From: a virus
Reading direction: 5' to 3' (one strand)
Virus record (IMG/VR): IMGVR_UViG_3300042197_001143
Coordinates: 1 to 35,268 of that record
Length of the DNA stretch: 35,268 bases
The notes beneath the pieces were generated by a model. That model saw nothing but the letters and a program-made list of their open reading frames with translations, searched no databases and was not told where the DNA came from. Positions 16,323 through 25,293 of this stretch are shown here, piece by piece. A program made the translations under genes and the position numbers. Position 1 is the first letter of the stretch. Each line of letters begins with the position of its first letter.

Positions 16323-18046
16323 TTTACCCACCTAATGTCTTTGAGTTCGCCTGGGATGAACTTGCCATCTGCACCCAACTTGGCAGCAACTTTTGGTTCG
16401 TGAGTCTCATTAGGATCAGTAAACACCTCGCATACGCACGGCCCATCCTGCGAGAGGAATTCGTTGAGCGTTGGTTGAATGTCTCTATTGGTTCGAATGG
16501 AGCAGTAAGGAAGACCGTATGCTTTGATCACATGCTCAAAGTTTGGAAAGGAAACTCCGCTTGACTTTTCGGAAGCCACATACCGACCATTGAAAAAAGT
16601 GTTCTGTGTGATCTTGATCGATAGGTAACCATCGTTGTTCAGAAGAATCAACTTGATGGGAAGCCCATAGTGCTTCATGGTCTGCAACTCATGGATGTTC
16701 AGGTGAAGGCTTCCATCCCCCTCTAAGCAAATGACCTTGTGATGGACTGCTGCACCCAAGGCTGCGGGTAGACCGTATCCCATGGGCGCACATCCCGTGT
16801 TGGTAAACAACCGCTGCTTTCCCTTCAAGTCCATGACTTGCATGGTAACAACATTTGCCGAACCATCGCTTGTGACGATATGATGATCGTTTGGAAGAAC
16901 CTTTGACAACTCTTCGATGAAAGCATAGTGGCTCACATAATCGGTGGTGTTCCTGTGCCGATCTAATACCTTTGGGAACTGATTGGTGGCATCGCATGCA
17001 TCAAGCCAATCCTTGGATGTGGTTGGAAGATCGTGCTTCATGATCTCCCTGATGAACTCTCCCGCATCAGACTGAATAGCCACATCGGGGAAAAGAGTAG
17101 GCTTTTGCAGTTCTCCCGCATCAATATCAACATATGCCCTGTAGGCTTGCTGTGCAAATCCCTTGAAGTTGTACCCTGTTTGTCTTACATACAGGCGACT
17201 GCCAATAGTAAGCAGAAAGTCGCACTCGCTCAGGAGTTTGTTTGCACACATCTGAGCGTGTGTGCCGAACCTTCCATAGTAGTACCTGTAGTCGGAGTTT
17301 ACGATGTCATTCCCGTTTACAGCGGTGATCGTCGGGATATTTGTTTGTGAAAGAAGTGCATGAACATCATCCACCGCACCGCTAAGACGAACGCCGTTGC
17401 CAACAATAAGCAACGGTCTCTTTGCCTTCCTCCATTGATCGACAACAGCATCGACTTTGGTGGTATCGGGTCTTGAAGGTGCAACCTCATCCTCGTACCC
17501 TGCGATTGCGTCAGGATCGATTTCCGCAGATTGCGTGTTGAGTGGGACATCAAGCCAAACAGGGCCAGGCCTTCCCGTGGTCGCCAACTTGCATGCCTTT
17601 TCTAGGTGGTATCTGATCTCATTCGGATCATTCACCTGAACGGCATACTTTGTCATGTTCTGAACTGTCTTTACTAGATTGAACTCCTGATCGCCCAATT
17701 GGCGAATGTTCAATCCCGTGTAGTCTGTGGTCATCTCCCTGTTCACTTGCCCACAGATGACAATCACAGGGATCGAATCAAGCCAACTGCAAAGGGTGCC
17801 TGTGATCGCATTAGTCCCACCTGGACCGCTTGTGACCAAGCATGCGCCCAATCTGCCATTCATCCGAGAGTAGCCCTCTGCGGCAATTGCAGCAGCCTGT
17901 TCGTGGTGTGTGGCGATGTATTGAACCCCATCAGTTTTGCCCAACGAGTCAACCAAAAAGATACACCCTCCTCCCGATACGGTAAAGATGGTGTCTACTT
18001 GATACTTGTCCCGCAGAAACTGAATGATGTAATCAGACACTCGCAT
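16319..18046 (-). CDS. Thiamine-pyrophosphate enzyme (acetolactate synthase-like; possibly YerE-like)
   Basis: This 575-residue protein has all three domains of the TPP decarboxylase/ligase family. The Pyr domain has the activating Glu49 in HHEQAAAIAAEGYSR and the TSGPGGTN motif. The middle domain has LLIVGNGVRLSG. The PP domain has GDG (443-445) ... NND (about 470-472). Close relatives include acetolactate synthase and glyoxylate carboligase; in O-antigen clusters such enzymes (for example YerE) add a two-carbon unit to a 4-keto-3,6-dideoxy sugar. The RfbH-type dehydrase in the same island makes that role attractive, while the adjoining AroB-like and aldolase genes suggest other options. The start has a strong GAGGAG site and overlaps the AroB-like gene by 14 bases. 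Confidence 0.85.
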   Translation of the reverse strand: MRVSDYIIQFLRDKYQVDTIFTVSGGGCIFLVDSLGKTDGVQYIATHHEQAAAIAAEGYSRMNGRLGACLVTSGPGGTNAITGTLCSWLDSIPVIVICGQVNREMTTDYTGLNIRQLGDQEFNLVKTVQNMTKYAVQVNDPNEIRYHLEKACKLATTGRPGPVWLDVPLNTQSAEIDPDAIAGYEDEVAPSRPDTTKVDAVVDQWRKAKRPLLIVGNGVRLSGAVDDVHALLSQTNIPTITAVNGNDIVNSDYRYYYGRFGTHAQMCANKLLSECDFLLTIGSRLYVRQTGYNFKGFAQQAYRAYVDIDAGELQKPTLFPDVAIQSDAGEFIREIMKHDLPTTSKDWLDACDATNQFPKVLDRHRNTTDYVSHYAFIEELSKVLPNDHHIVTSDGSANVVTMQVMDLKGKQRLFTNTGCAPMGYGLPAALGAAVHHKVICLEGDGSLHLNIHELQTMKHYGLPIKLILLNNDGYLSIKITQNTFFNGRYVASEKSSGVSFPNFEHVIKAYGLPYCSIRTNRDIQPTLNEFLSQDGPCVCEVFTDPNETHEPKVAAKLGADGKFIPGELKDIRWVK

Positions 18047-19046
18047 GAATCTCCTCTAGGATTTGAGGAAGTATAGACTTATCCATGATGTCTGTCAAGA
18101 AAGGAGTCTCATTAATCAACACCATCGTCAGATTTCCATTGCTCTTTTTGTCCGACTTGATGATCTCCGATAGTGCCTCGTACTGAAACCATTCCTTCTT
18201 GAGTTCTGTAGAACTGAGTCGAACGAGTTCGATTCCCTTTTCCATGATCAAATCGTAGTTGGGAACCGTGTAACCCAATTTCTTGGAAACAGTTACCGCT
18301 ATCATCGACCCCAAGATGACGGCGATTCCATGCGGGATTTCGTGCTGCGAGACCGCCTCTAGGGCATGACCAAAGGTGTGTCCGAAGTTGAGGAATCTCC
18401 TCTCGCCTCTATCAAACTCGTCACGCGAGATTACTTCTGCTTTGTAGCGCAAACCATCAAACACCATCTCTTGCACAGAGCCGCTTGAATCAAACAATGG
18501 CATCTTTGCTTGCAGTATGTGGAACTTGTATACCTCTCCCAACCCACTAATGTAATCTTTGACGGTCAGGGTGCGAGTGAAGTTGGTATCTATGAGTATC
18601 TTTGACGGTGGGAAAAATGTCCCTAGGATGTTCTTCCTGTTTCCGTAGTTGATCGATGTCTTTCCCCCAATACAACTGTCGGCTTGAGCCAGTAGGGTGG
18701 TGGGAACCAAGATGTACTCTATACCTCGGCAGTATATCGAAGCGCAATATCCGACCAAGTCTTGGAGGATTCCTCCCCCAATCACTACGAGTTTTGTCTT
18801 GGTGTTTGCTCTTCTTCGCACTAGTTCATTGAGAATGACCTGAGTTCCCTGAAGTGTCTTTACATCTTCATCGCAGACAACGGAAACAAAGTCTTCACGA
18901 TTGATGTCGGGGTAAAGAGAGGCGACATTGTGATCTATGAATGTGATGGTATTTGGACTGCGAGTCTCCTCCACGATTTCCTCGACGCGATCTACAAACT
19001 GAACGGTGTAGTCGGCAATCTTGGACTTGATCCTCAGGCTGTGCAT
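18033..19046 (-). CDS. 3-dehydroquinate synthase-like sugar-phosphate cyclase
   Basis: This 337-residue protein is of the AroB fold. It has the NAD-binding GGGILQDLVGY (90-100), VPTTLLAQADSCIGGKT, metal and catalytic residues Glu171 and Lys174 (GEVYKF), His223 and His227 (FGHTFGHALE), and His239 (IPHG). In true dehydroquinate synthases the last motif is normally HGEAV; here it is HGIAV. This suggests a specialised cyclase of the family (such as those acting on sedoheptulose 7-phosphate) rather than shikimate synthesis. No other aro gene is present. It overlaps both neighbours (SDR and TPP enzyme) by 13-14 bases, so these genes are a unit. The actual substrate is unknown. Confidence 0.85.
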   Translation of the reverse strand: MHSLRIKSKIADYTVQFVDRVEEIVEETRSPNTITFIDHNVASLYPDINREDFVSVVCDEDVKTLQGTQVILNELVRRRANTKTKLVVIGGGILQDLVGYCASIYCRGIEYILVPTTLLAQADSCIGGKTSINYGNRKNILGTFFPPSKILIDTNFTRTLTVKDYISGLGEVYKFHILQAKMPLFDSSGSVQEMVFDGLRYKAEVISRDEFDRGERRFLNFGHTFGHALEAVSQHEIPHGIAVILGSMIAVTVSKKLGYTVPNYDLIMEKGIELVRLSSTELKKEWFQYEALSEIIKSDKKSNGNLTMVLINETPFLTDIMDKSILPQILEEIHASV

Positions 19047-19669
19047 GTGTAACCACCATCAATAAAGATGTTCTGTCCCGATATGAAGTTGTTCTGAGGG
19101 CATGATAGGAAATAGACCAAATCTGCTACCTCAGATGGCGTACCCAATCTACCCACGGGGACGCTCTGTATGATCTTCTCCAGTTCATCCTTGCTGTTGT
19201 TTTGATATGTCAAATCCGTTCCGATGAACCCAGGAGAGACCGTGTTGGCAAGGATGTTCTTGCTTGCATACTCTGCCGTCAGAGACTTAGTGAGTGAATG
19301 CAAAGCACACTTGCTAGCCGCATAGGCAGATCGCTTGGGTTTTGCCAAATCGATCCAAACACTTCCTATGTTGACTATCCGACCAAATCCCCGCTCAAGC
19401 ATATGGGGTAGGCATTGCTGCACGATCTCAAGAGGAGACAGGTAGTTAACGCGCATTACCTCTTGGTCGCTGACATCGGGAATGTCTCTCAGAGGATTGA
19501 TCCCTGCGTTGTTGATAACAACATCAAAGGTAGGGTTTATGAGGACTACCTTTTGGGACAGATCCAACTCCCCCCGCGTAGGGGTGTACACGCGATGTCC
19601 CTCACGCAGGAATCTCTCAGCGATAGCCTTTCCGATCCCACGCGATCCGCCCGTCACTAGAACATTCAT
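19034..19669 (-). CDS. Short-chain dehydrogenase/reductase
   Basis: This is a classical SDR of 211 residues from the ATG at 19669 (a GTG at 19675 is also in frame; AGGCGG is placed well for the ATG). It has TGGSRGIGKAIA, NNAG at 53-56, Ser103, Tyr116-x3-Lys120 (YAASK) and a FabG-like C-terminal NTVSPGFIGTDLT and ISGQNIFIDGGYT. It probably reduces a keto group made by the neighbouring aldolase, cyclase or TPP enzyme. It sits between the aldolase (15 bases upstream) and the AroB-like gene (13-base overlap). Confidence 0.9.
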   Translation of the reverse strand: MNVLVTGGSRGIGKAIAERFLREGHRVYTPTRGELDLSQKVVLINPTFDVVINNAGINPLRDIPDVSDQEVMRVNYLSPLEIVQQCLPHMLERGFGRIVNIGSVWIDLAKPKRSAYAASKCALHSLTKSLTAEYASKNILANTVSPGFIGTDLTYQNNSKDELEKIIQSVPVGRLGTPSEVADLVYFLSCPQNNFISGQNIFIDGGYTCTA

Positions 19670-19684
19670 TTGCACAGCCGCCTA

Positions 19685-20485
19685 TCACTTGAAGGAGATC
19701 GATTGATTGATTCTGTCCTGAATCATTTCAATTCGCTTGATGTCTTGGTTCGCAAGAGTGGTGTAGTACTCATGTTTGGTCTTCAACCACTCGTACTCAA
19801 ACATTTGCCCCTTTGACAGGGCGCGTGAAAGATTCTTGAGCGCGATTGACGGATCATAGATTGCGTATCGCGTTTCAAACTTGTCCAACAAACCCTCGGA
19901 GTGAAGTCGCTTCAGGAACTCGTATGAATCAACAGAGACAGCACCGCCAAGGCACAACTTGAGTCCCTTTTCCTTTGCCTTGACGAAGACTTGCTTGGTC
20001 AGGGTATAGACTTCATCGCTGTTAACAAACTTGCGATCCCGCCCCATGGAAGAAACCAAATCCACACGCCCAACAGTCACCCCATAGAGATCGGTAGCCG
20101 ACTTCGATTCCAACATCTGCTGCGAATTGTTGACGGCGGTGATCGTTTCGATGTTGATGTTCAGTTGAATAGAAGACAGCGAGTCTTCGGGAATATGTGT
20201 CTTTGCCGCCTGAATGAACTTGGAAAGCCCAAACTCAGACTCAACCATGGGGGCAACCAATCCCTTGACTCCAATGATCGAAGAGTCCTTTAGGTCTCGG
20301 ATCGCCTCAGGGCCACCGATCTTCAGAGTGAGTTTTGTCTTTGCCTGATTGCAGATCTCCTTCAGACGAATGGTCTCATTGAAGAGGGCACCCTCATCTT
20401 CGAACGATGTCTTAACTCCAACAAGACCCTCGTTCTCAATCAGATCGGTTAGGATTTTCACGCAGTTGAATTCTCTAGTGTTCAT
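19685..20485 (-). CDS. HpcH/HpaI aldolase / citrate lyase-like protein
   Basis: The protein has 266 residues from the ATG at 20485 (GAGGA nine bases upstream); the longer frame to 20578 overlaps the previous gene and is not family-like. This is a TIM-barrel lyase of the HpcH/CitE group: KIGGPEAIRDLK, VKGLVAPMVES, metal ligands Glu113 in NINIETITAVNN and Asp142 in GVTVGRVDLVSSMGRDR, and a late CLGGAVSVDSYEF strand. Family members make or break C-C bonds with pyruvate or acyl-CoA. It has a C-terminal extension of about 50 residues that looks helical. Its place beside the SDR, AroB-like and TPP genes suggests it supplies or consumes a keto acid for an unusual sugar. Confidence 0.8.
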   Translation of the reverse strand: MNTREFNCVKILTDLIENEGLVGVKTSFEDEGALFNETIRLKEICNQAKTKLTLKIGGPEAIRDLKDSSIIGVKGLVAPMVESEFGLSKFIQAAKTHIPEDSLSSIQLNINIETITAVNNSQQMLESKSATDLYGVTVGRVDLVSSMGRDRKFVNSDEVYTLTKQVFVKAKEKGLKLCLGGAVSVDSYEFLKRLHSEGLLDKFETRYAIYDPSIALKNLSRALSKGQMFEYEWLKTKHEYYTTLANQDIKRIEMIQDRINQSISFK

Positions 20486-20502
20486 AATGAATATGTCCTC
20501 AG

Positions 20503-21456
20503 TCACCAAATGAAGGTGTTCTTGTAGTGCTGAATGATTCCCTTCAACGCCTTGTCGAAGTTCATCTTCGGTTCCCAACCCAACTTCCTGATCTTAGAAT
20601 CGTCAAGCGAGTATCGAAGATCCTGCCCAACTCTAGAACAGGTCACATCTATGTAGTCGTTGATGTTGAAGTCCTTTGTCCCCAACAACTCGACAAGAAT
20701 CTTCCTGACCGTCTCTAGATTGGTTTGTTCAAACCCGCCTGAGATGTTGTATATCTCGTTCTTGACTCCGCTCTCTACGATCTTGACAACAGCCTCTGCC
20801 GTGTCCGCTGCATGAAGCCATGTACGCACAGGAGTTCCGTTGTTGTGAAGAGGAACCTTTCTGCCAAGGTGAAGATACTTGCATGTCTTGGGAATCAACT
20901 TCTCCACATACTGCCCGATGCCATAGTTGTTCGTGGGGCGAACAATGATGTGGGGTATGTTGTATGTCCTGCCCCATGCCATGATCAGCATGTCAGCAGC
21001 AGCCTTGGTCGCGGAATAGGGATTCGAAGGCTTGAGAATGTCTCCTTCATGGTGGGCACCGTCAACGATGTCTCCGTAGACCTCGTCTGTGCTGAAGTGA
21101 AGAAGGATAGGAATTTTCCCGCTCTCCTGCCTGTAGTTTCGCATCAGGTTGAGGATGGTGTGAACACCATAGATATTCGACTTGACAAAATCATCGCTGT
21201 TGGCAATTGAGTTCCCAACATGTGTTTCGGCTGCGGTGTTGATGATGTAGTCGCAATCGTAGAGGAACTTCAAGTCATTGATATCGCAATGGACAAATGA
21301 GAAGTTCTTGTGCTTCTTGAACTCCTCAAGCAAATCCTCGTTTGCGGCATATGTGATCTTGTCAACGCCCTTGACATACCACCCCTTCTCCAAGCAGAGT
21401 CGAGTCACATAAGAGCCAATGAAGCCCAAGCATCCTGTCACATAAACAATTTTCAC
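20503..21456 (-). CDS. NDP-glucose 4,6-dehydratase (RmlB-like)
   Basis: This 317-residue SDR of the dehydratase group has TGCLGFIGSYVTRL, NTAAETHVGNSI, the catalytic triplet Thr123-Asp124-Glu125 (STDEVYGD) that marks 4,6-dehydratases, Tyr147-x3-Lys151 (YSATK), RPTNNYG and a late RVGQDLRYSLD. The known RmlB reaction turns dTDP-glucose into dTDP-4-keto-6-deoxyglucose. Here it would feed the RfbH-type 3-dehydrase in the same island. It overlaps the upstream epimerase by ATGA. Whether the nucleotide is dTDP or CDP cannot be told from sequence reading. No partner nucleotidyltransferase is in the window. Confidence 0.88.
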   Translation of the reverse strand: MKIVYVTGCLGFIGSYVTRLCLEKGWYVKGVDKITYAANEDLLEEFKKHKNFSFVHCDINDLKFLYDCDYIINTAAETHVGNSIANSDDFVKSNIYGVHTILNLMRNYRQESGKIPILLHFSTDEVYGDIVDGAHHEGDILKPSNPYSATKAAADMLIMAWGRTYNIPHIIVRPTNNYGIGQYVEKLIPKTCKYLHLGRKVPLHNNGTPVRTWLHAADTAEAVVKIVESGVKNEIYNISGGFEQTNLETVRKILVELLGTKDFNINDYIDVTCSRVGQDLRYSLDDSKIRKLGWEPKMNFDKALKGIIQHYKNTFIW

Positions 21457-22307
21457 GCTGCTACCTCTCCCTTGTAGTGGTCTACCAACTCTTCGATGAT
21501 TGTGTTGATGTCCTTGCCCTGCTTAAATCCATAGGAAACCAACTTGGAAGTGTCCAAGTAGGAATGCCGAACCTGAACTATATCATGGAACGGGGTTGGG
21601 TCAATATGAATGATCTTGGATTTCGAATCAGAGTATTCGATAGCCTTGTTGATCATGTCGAGAAACTTATGAGGTCTACCGCTTCCGATGTTGATGATTT
21701 GATTGACAGGAGACTTGCTCATACACAACTTCATGGCAGACGCAACATCATCTACGCCGATGTAGTCTCTGAGTACTTCGCCCCCATAATAGAGAGGAAC
21801 ATCTCTATCGCTGACGATTTCCCTCACCAAGTATTGAAGAGCATTCTTCTTCTTGGAAATCCTCTTGTCTCCCACGCCCAACACATTCGCAAGCCTAAAG
21901 ATTCTGTACTTGATGTTGTGTGTTTGGCAGAACGAAACGAGCAACTGCTCCGCACAATACTTTGTGATGGAGTAGAACCCCGTGGGACTACATTTTGAGT
22001 GATCCTCGCGGAAGGGCATCTCGTAGTTCTTTCCATAGACAAACCACGAACTGACGAAATTAAAAGTCACATCCTGCCCCTTGGGAAGTCTCTCAAGAAC
22101 ATTCATCAGAACGCTGAGATTCGTGTCAATGTCAACATGCAAGTTGTTAAGGGCATTGTAGTTGTCTGTGGTACTGATCAGATAGAGGATGTCGTTTGTC
22201 TTGGGGGTGTAATCCTCCCTGTCCATTACAACGACATCACTTGGATGCAGTTCGCAGAACTTCGATCCGATGAAACCCTTGCCGCCAAATACAGAGATCT
22301 TACCCAT
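21453..22307 (-). CDS. NAD-dependent epimerase/dehydratase
   Basis: The 284-residue protein starts with FGGKGFIGSKF (a variant of the usual TGGxGFIG, Gly-rich loop kept), then ILYLISTTDNYNAL, FNFVSSWFVYG and the catalytic Tyr112-x3-Lys116 (YSITK). The C-terminal half has RDYIGVDDVASAM and IINIGSGRPHKF. It belongs to the extended SDR/epimerase family; the specific sugar is unknown. The start overlaps the upstream glycosyltransferase stop (TAATG) and its stop overlaps the RmlB-like start (ATGA), so it is tightly coupled on both sides. Confidence 0.83.
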   Translation of the reverse strand: MGKISVFGGKGFIGSKFCELHPSDVVVMDREDYTPKTNDILYLISTTDNYNALNNLHVDIDTNLSVLMNVLERLPKGQDVTFNFVSSWFVYGKNYEMPFREDHSKCSPTGFYSITKYCAEQLLVSFCQTHNIKYRIFRLANVLGVGDKRISKKKNALQYLVREIVSDRDVPLYYGGEVLRDYIGVDDVASAMKLCMSKSPVNQIINIGSGRPHKFLDMINKAIEYSDSKSKIIHIDPTPFHDIVQVRHSYLDTSKLVSYGFKQGKDINTIIEELVDHYKGEVAA

Positions 22308-23092
22308 TAGAAGATCACCTTTTGAAACTTTTCGATGTTGTGCTTGTTCTTGATGACAAACATTTCATGCGGATATTGCGGAGTGTTCTCGGCAATCTTC
22401 TTAACTGGAGTCTTGGTTGGATCCATCGGATTGACAATTCCATTTGGATCGGCAGCATACATCAACTTGGCAACTTCCCTGTTGTACTTTGGCTTGTTGT
22501 CAACGAAGGTTTCGATCTTTTCGTTTCTGAAGTAGTAAGCAGCCTTGTTGAAGATGTTCGGGATACTCAGGGCAGGGATTCTCTTTCCAGTTGCCTCAAT
22601 GTGCTTGTAGTGCATATCCCCGTCTTCTTCGCCAAAAGCAGACAGCCGCTCGTCAAAATAGTTGACCTTGTGGAGCATGTCTTTCGTGCAGACAAAATGC
22701 GAGAACTCCCCATTGATCGTGAAGAACTCGTCTCCAGTTGTGTTGATGTGATTGAGAACCTTTTGGTATATCTCGTCGCTACCGTATTCCACATCATCAC
22801 AGATGATGAAGTTGTACTGAGTCTTGCTAAAGATCACAAGTGTGTTCCACAGTTTGCTTAGACTCTTGAACTCGGGGCAAAAGATCGGATAGACATTCTT
22901 ATGCAGCATGCACAGTTCCAACATGCTGCGCCTGTACCAATCGGGCATGTCCTCATTGTTGTTTCCGTTCACAGCCAAGATGATGTCTACATCCTCGGGA
23001 ACGCGCTGTCTGATATCAGCAACCAACTTCCTAACCATCTCGCCCCTCTGCCTGAAGGTAACGATGCAGATTGACATTGTGCTTGCTTTCAT
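22307..23092 (-). CDS. GT-A fold glycosyltransferase-like protein
   Basis: The 261-residue protein starts with a strand and loop like GT2 enzymes (MSICIVTFRQRGEMVRKL), then DIILAVNGNNNED, SKLWNTL, a DD pair in FIICDDVEYGSDE (Asp99-Asp100) in place of DxD, and EEDGDMHYKHIEATG, which resembles the EDxD/ExD acceptor motif of GT2 proteins. I infer transfer of a nucleotide-activated sugar on to host glycan. AAAGGA precedes the ATG at 23092; Met6 is an alternative. It lies 16 bases after the 3-dehydrase gene. Confidence 0.75.
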   Translation of the reverse strand: MKASTMSICIVTFRQRGEMVRKLVADIRQRVPEDVDIILAVNGNNNEDMPDWYRRSMLELCMLHKNVYPIFCPEFKSLSKLWNTLVIFSKTQYNFIICDDVEYGSDEIYQKVLNHINTTGDEFFTINGEFSHFVCTKDMLHKVNYFDERLSAFGEEDGDMHYKHIEATGKRIPALSIPNIFNKAAYYFRNEKIETFVDNKPKYNREVAKLMYAADPNGIVNPMDPTKTPVKKIAENTPQYPHEMFVIKNKHNIEKFQKVIF

Positions 23093-23108
23093 TGTGTATC
23101 CTTTCCTC

Positions 23109-24443
23109 TCAATTGATCACATTGAGTGAAACCCTCTTCTTGTTGAAGAAGTCATTCACAGTCTGTTCGATATAATCCATCTGCTCGGGGGTAATCACGG
23201 GGCTAGTGCCAAGGAAGAAGGTATCCGTGGTTACCTTTCTTGCGTTGGGATAGTTCTTGATGACCTCCTGCTGATCCATCATGCCCGTGTAGGCAGGCTG
23301 TAGCATGATGTTTCCTGCAAAGTAGGGGCGGGTCTGAATCTTGTTCTCCTCCAAGTAATCCACGATGTCTTTTCTCTTGAAGGGACATCGGTTCTTGAGA
23401 GTGAGTGGGAAAGCAAACCACGCGGGATCAGAACCCTCGGTCGCCCGTGGGATGATGAAATGCTCCTCGTACTTGGAGAAGATCTCACATAGCCGCTTGT
23501 AGTTTCGCTTTCTCATGTCGATGATTTGGGGCAGTCTTTTCAACTGAACTAGCCCCATCGCAGCCTGTTGATCTGTCGGCTTCAGGTTGTAGCCGATCTC
23601 GTCGTACACATACTTATGGTCGAAGATTTCGTCGGGCAGGGCAGGAAGCCAGTTTGAGAACCGCTTCTTGCACGAACCATTCTTCAAGAAGTTTGCCTTC
23701 TGTCCCACGCAATAGCAGCCTCGTCCCCATTCACGGAAACTACGGGCAACGATCTCCTGCTCATGTGTCTTGCATGCAACGAAGCCACCTTCTCCCATCG
23801 TGATGTGGTGTGCAGGGTAGAACGAGCAACTTGCAAACTCACCGAAGGATCCGAGCGGCTTACCCTTGTAGGTGCTGCCCAATGCATCACAGCAGTCCTC
23901 AAGAAGGATGAGACCGTACTGATCAACGATCTCCATCAGGCGATCTATGTTCGGAGGATTGCCTAGGACATGGGCAAAGGTAATGACCTTGCAGCCCTGC
24001 TTCGCTCTCTCCTCCACTTGGTCAAGGTTCAGGTTGAGCGTGTCTAGGTCGATGTCAACGAAGACAGGCTCAAACCCGACCTGAAAGATCGGATTGATGG
24101 TGGTTGGGAACCCTGCAATCGGAGTGATGACCTTGGTTCCCTTGGGGAGATTGTATAGCCTCTTCGATGTCAGGGCTGACATCATGATCAGGTTCGAACT
24201 GCTCCCGCTGTTGGTAAGGATTCCATAGTCCTTGTTCATCAACTTGGGGAACTGACCTTCGAAGCGAATCCCGTTCTGACCCAATACCAACCAACCCTCA
24301 AGAAGTGTCTTGACGGATTCGGTGTACTCTTCGGTGCCGAAGAAAGAACCTGCATACTGCACCCAATCTTTTCCTGCCTCCCATGTCTTCGACTGCTGCT
24401 TTGCTGCGATGAACTCTTGTACTGCCTTCAGAATGTCTTCCAT
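23109..24443 (-). CDS. rfbH: RfbH-type CDP-4-keto-6-deoxyglucose 3-dehydrase (E1-like, DegT family)
   Basis: The protein has 444 residues from the ATG at 24443 (AGAGGAA just upstream). It is a DegT/DnrJ/EryC1-fold PLP-family protein, but the usual Schiff-base Lys is His212 in FYPAHHITMGEGG, the hallmark of E1/RfbH/DdhC 3-dehydrases, which use PMP. The iron-sulphur cysteines are also present: C185-x57-C243-x1-C245, matching the known E1 spacing, then C258 after 12 residues instead of 7. The known reaction removes the 3-hydroxyl of CDP-4-keto-6-deoxyglucose, with an E3 reductase supplying electrons; no E3 gene is seen here. The product would be a 4-keto-3,6-dideoxy sugar. Confidence 0.88.
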   Translation of the reverse strand: MEDILKAVQEFIAAKQQSKTWEAGKDWVQYAGSFFGTEEYTESVKTLLEGWLVLGQNGIRFEGQFPKLMNKDYGILTNSGSSSNLIMMSALTSKRLYNLPKGTKVITPIAGFPTTINPIFQVGFEPVFVDIDLDTLNLNLDQVEERAKQGCKVITFAHVLGNPPNIDRLMEIVDQYGLILLEDCCDALGSTYKGKPLGSFGEFASCSFYPAHHITMGEGGFVACKTHEQEIVARSFREWGRGCYCVGQKANFLKNGSCKKRFSNWLPALPDEIFDHKYVYDEIGYNLKPTDQQAAMGLVQLKRLPQIIDMRKRNYKRLCEIFSKYEEHFIIPRATEGSDPAWFAFPLTLKNRCPFKRKDIVDYLEENKIQTRPYFAGNIMLQPAYTGMMDQQEVIKNYPNARKVTTDTFFLGTSPVITPEQMDYIEQTVNDFFNKKRVSLNVIN

Positions 24444-24459
24444 GATTTCCTCTTGGCGA

Positions 24460-25293
24460 CTAGTGTATACCCATTCCCCAATCATTCAAGTTGGGGATGT
24501 TGTATTTCTCAACACTTTCTTTGATGAACTGTCTCTTATAGTTGGCAGTCTCGTTTTGTGTTTGGTATATGTCTGTTCTTGCGCGAAGTGGAAATGGAAA
24601 ATGCTCTGCTTGCCAATTGAAGTTGTTGACTGATCTGTCGTACTCAGCGGGATTCAGCGTGTCGATTCCAAATTTGGCTCGGTTGACATAGTCGATTACC
24701 TTCCAGTAGTACTGCTTGAGCGCAACTGCCTTTTTGTCCACCCACGCGAGATGGGCGATGAACAAGTGTGGCATGTTGATCCACAACTGATTCTTTGGAA
24801 CTGGAAGATGCTCAGAATGCATCTGTAAATTTCGGAACACGGCTCGTTGACTATATGAACCAATTCTATCCATCCAGTTTACTCGCCAAGGCCCATCTAC
24901 ACGAACATGATTTTGGTCTAGGTATTGTATCCACAGAGAGTGAAACAGGGTGTCCTTGTTAGAGATCATTAAATTCTCAAGTTGATCTTTGGTCAGGTTA
25001 CCATCGATGTACTCATCTGTATCAAGACAGACGATGTTGCCTGAATGTTTGAGGGCTTCATCGAAGAGAGATTGACGCATGTTCGATTCGATTGGAAGCG
25101 CATCCATATCTCTACCCGATTTCATGACCGACAAAATATTGTATTTTGCAGCATTCTCAGTTATAAATTCATATGTGCCATCCGTCGATCCATCATCAAG
25201 AAATACAAAACCATCGGCATATCTTTGCCAAATGGGAAGCATCTCCTTAATCAAGAAGAGTTCATTCCGAGTCATCGTAATCTGCACAATCAT
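24460..25293 (-). CDS. Family 2-like glycosyltransferase
   Basis: The 277-residue protein has a GT2 start (TMTRNELFLIKEMLPIW), DDGSTDGT (33-40), and a metal-binding DTD (91-93) in VCLDTDEYIDG. The second half has WRVNWMDRIGSYSQRAVFRN and several HL/W-rich segments (LFIAHLAWVDKKAV) typical of family 92/GT2-like proteins that transfer single sugars. No membrane segments are visible, so it is probably cytoplasmic or peripheral. The ATG at 25293 overlaps the stop of the methyltransferase gene (ATGA). Confidence 0.82.
   Translation of the reverse strand: MIVQITMTRNELFLIKEMLPIWQRYADGFVFLDDGSTDGTYEFITENAAKYNILSVMKSGRDMDALPIESNMRQSLFDEALKHSGNIVCLDTDEYIDGNLTKDQLENLMISNKDTLFHSLWIQYLDQNHVRVDGPWRVNWMDRIGSYSQRAVFRNLQMHSEHLPVPKNQLWINMPHLFIAHLAWVDKKAVALKQYYWKVIDYVNRAKFGIDTLNPAEYDRSVNNFNWQAEHFPFPLRARTDIYQTQNETANYKRQFIKESVEKYNIPNLNDWGMGIH

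Noticed and set aside
18033-19046. AroB-like gene as a shikimate pathway enzyme
   Set aside because: No other aromatic pathway gene is present, the gene is embedded in a sugar operon, and the HGEAV motif is changed to HGIAV.
23109-24443. DegT-family gene as a sugar aminotransferase
   Set aside because: The PLP-binding Lys is replaced by His in FYPAHH and iron-sulphur cysteines are present, which point to the 3-dehydrase group instead.
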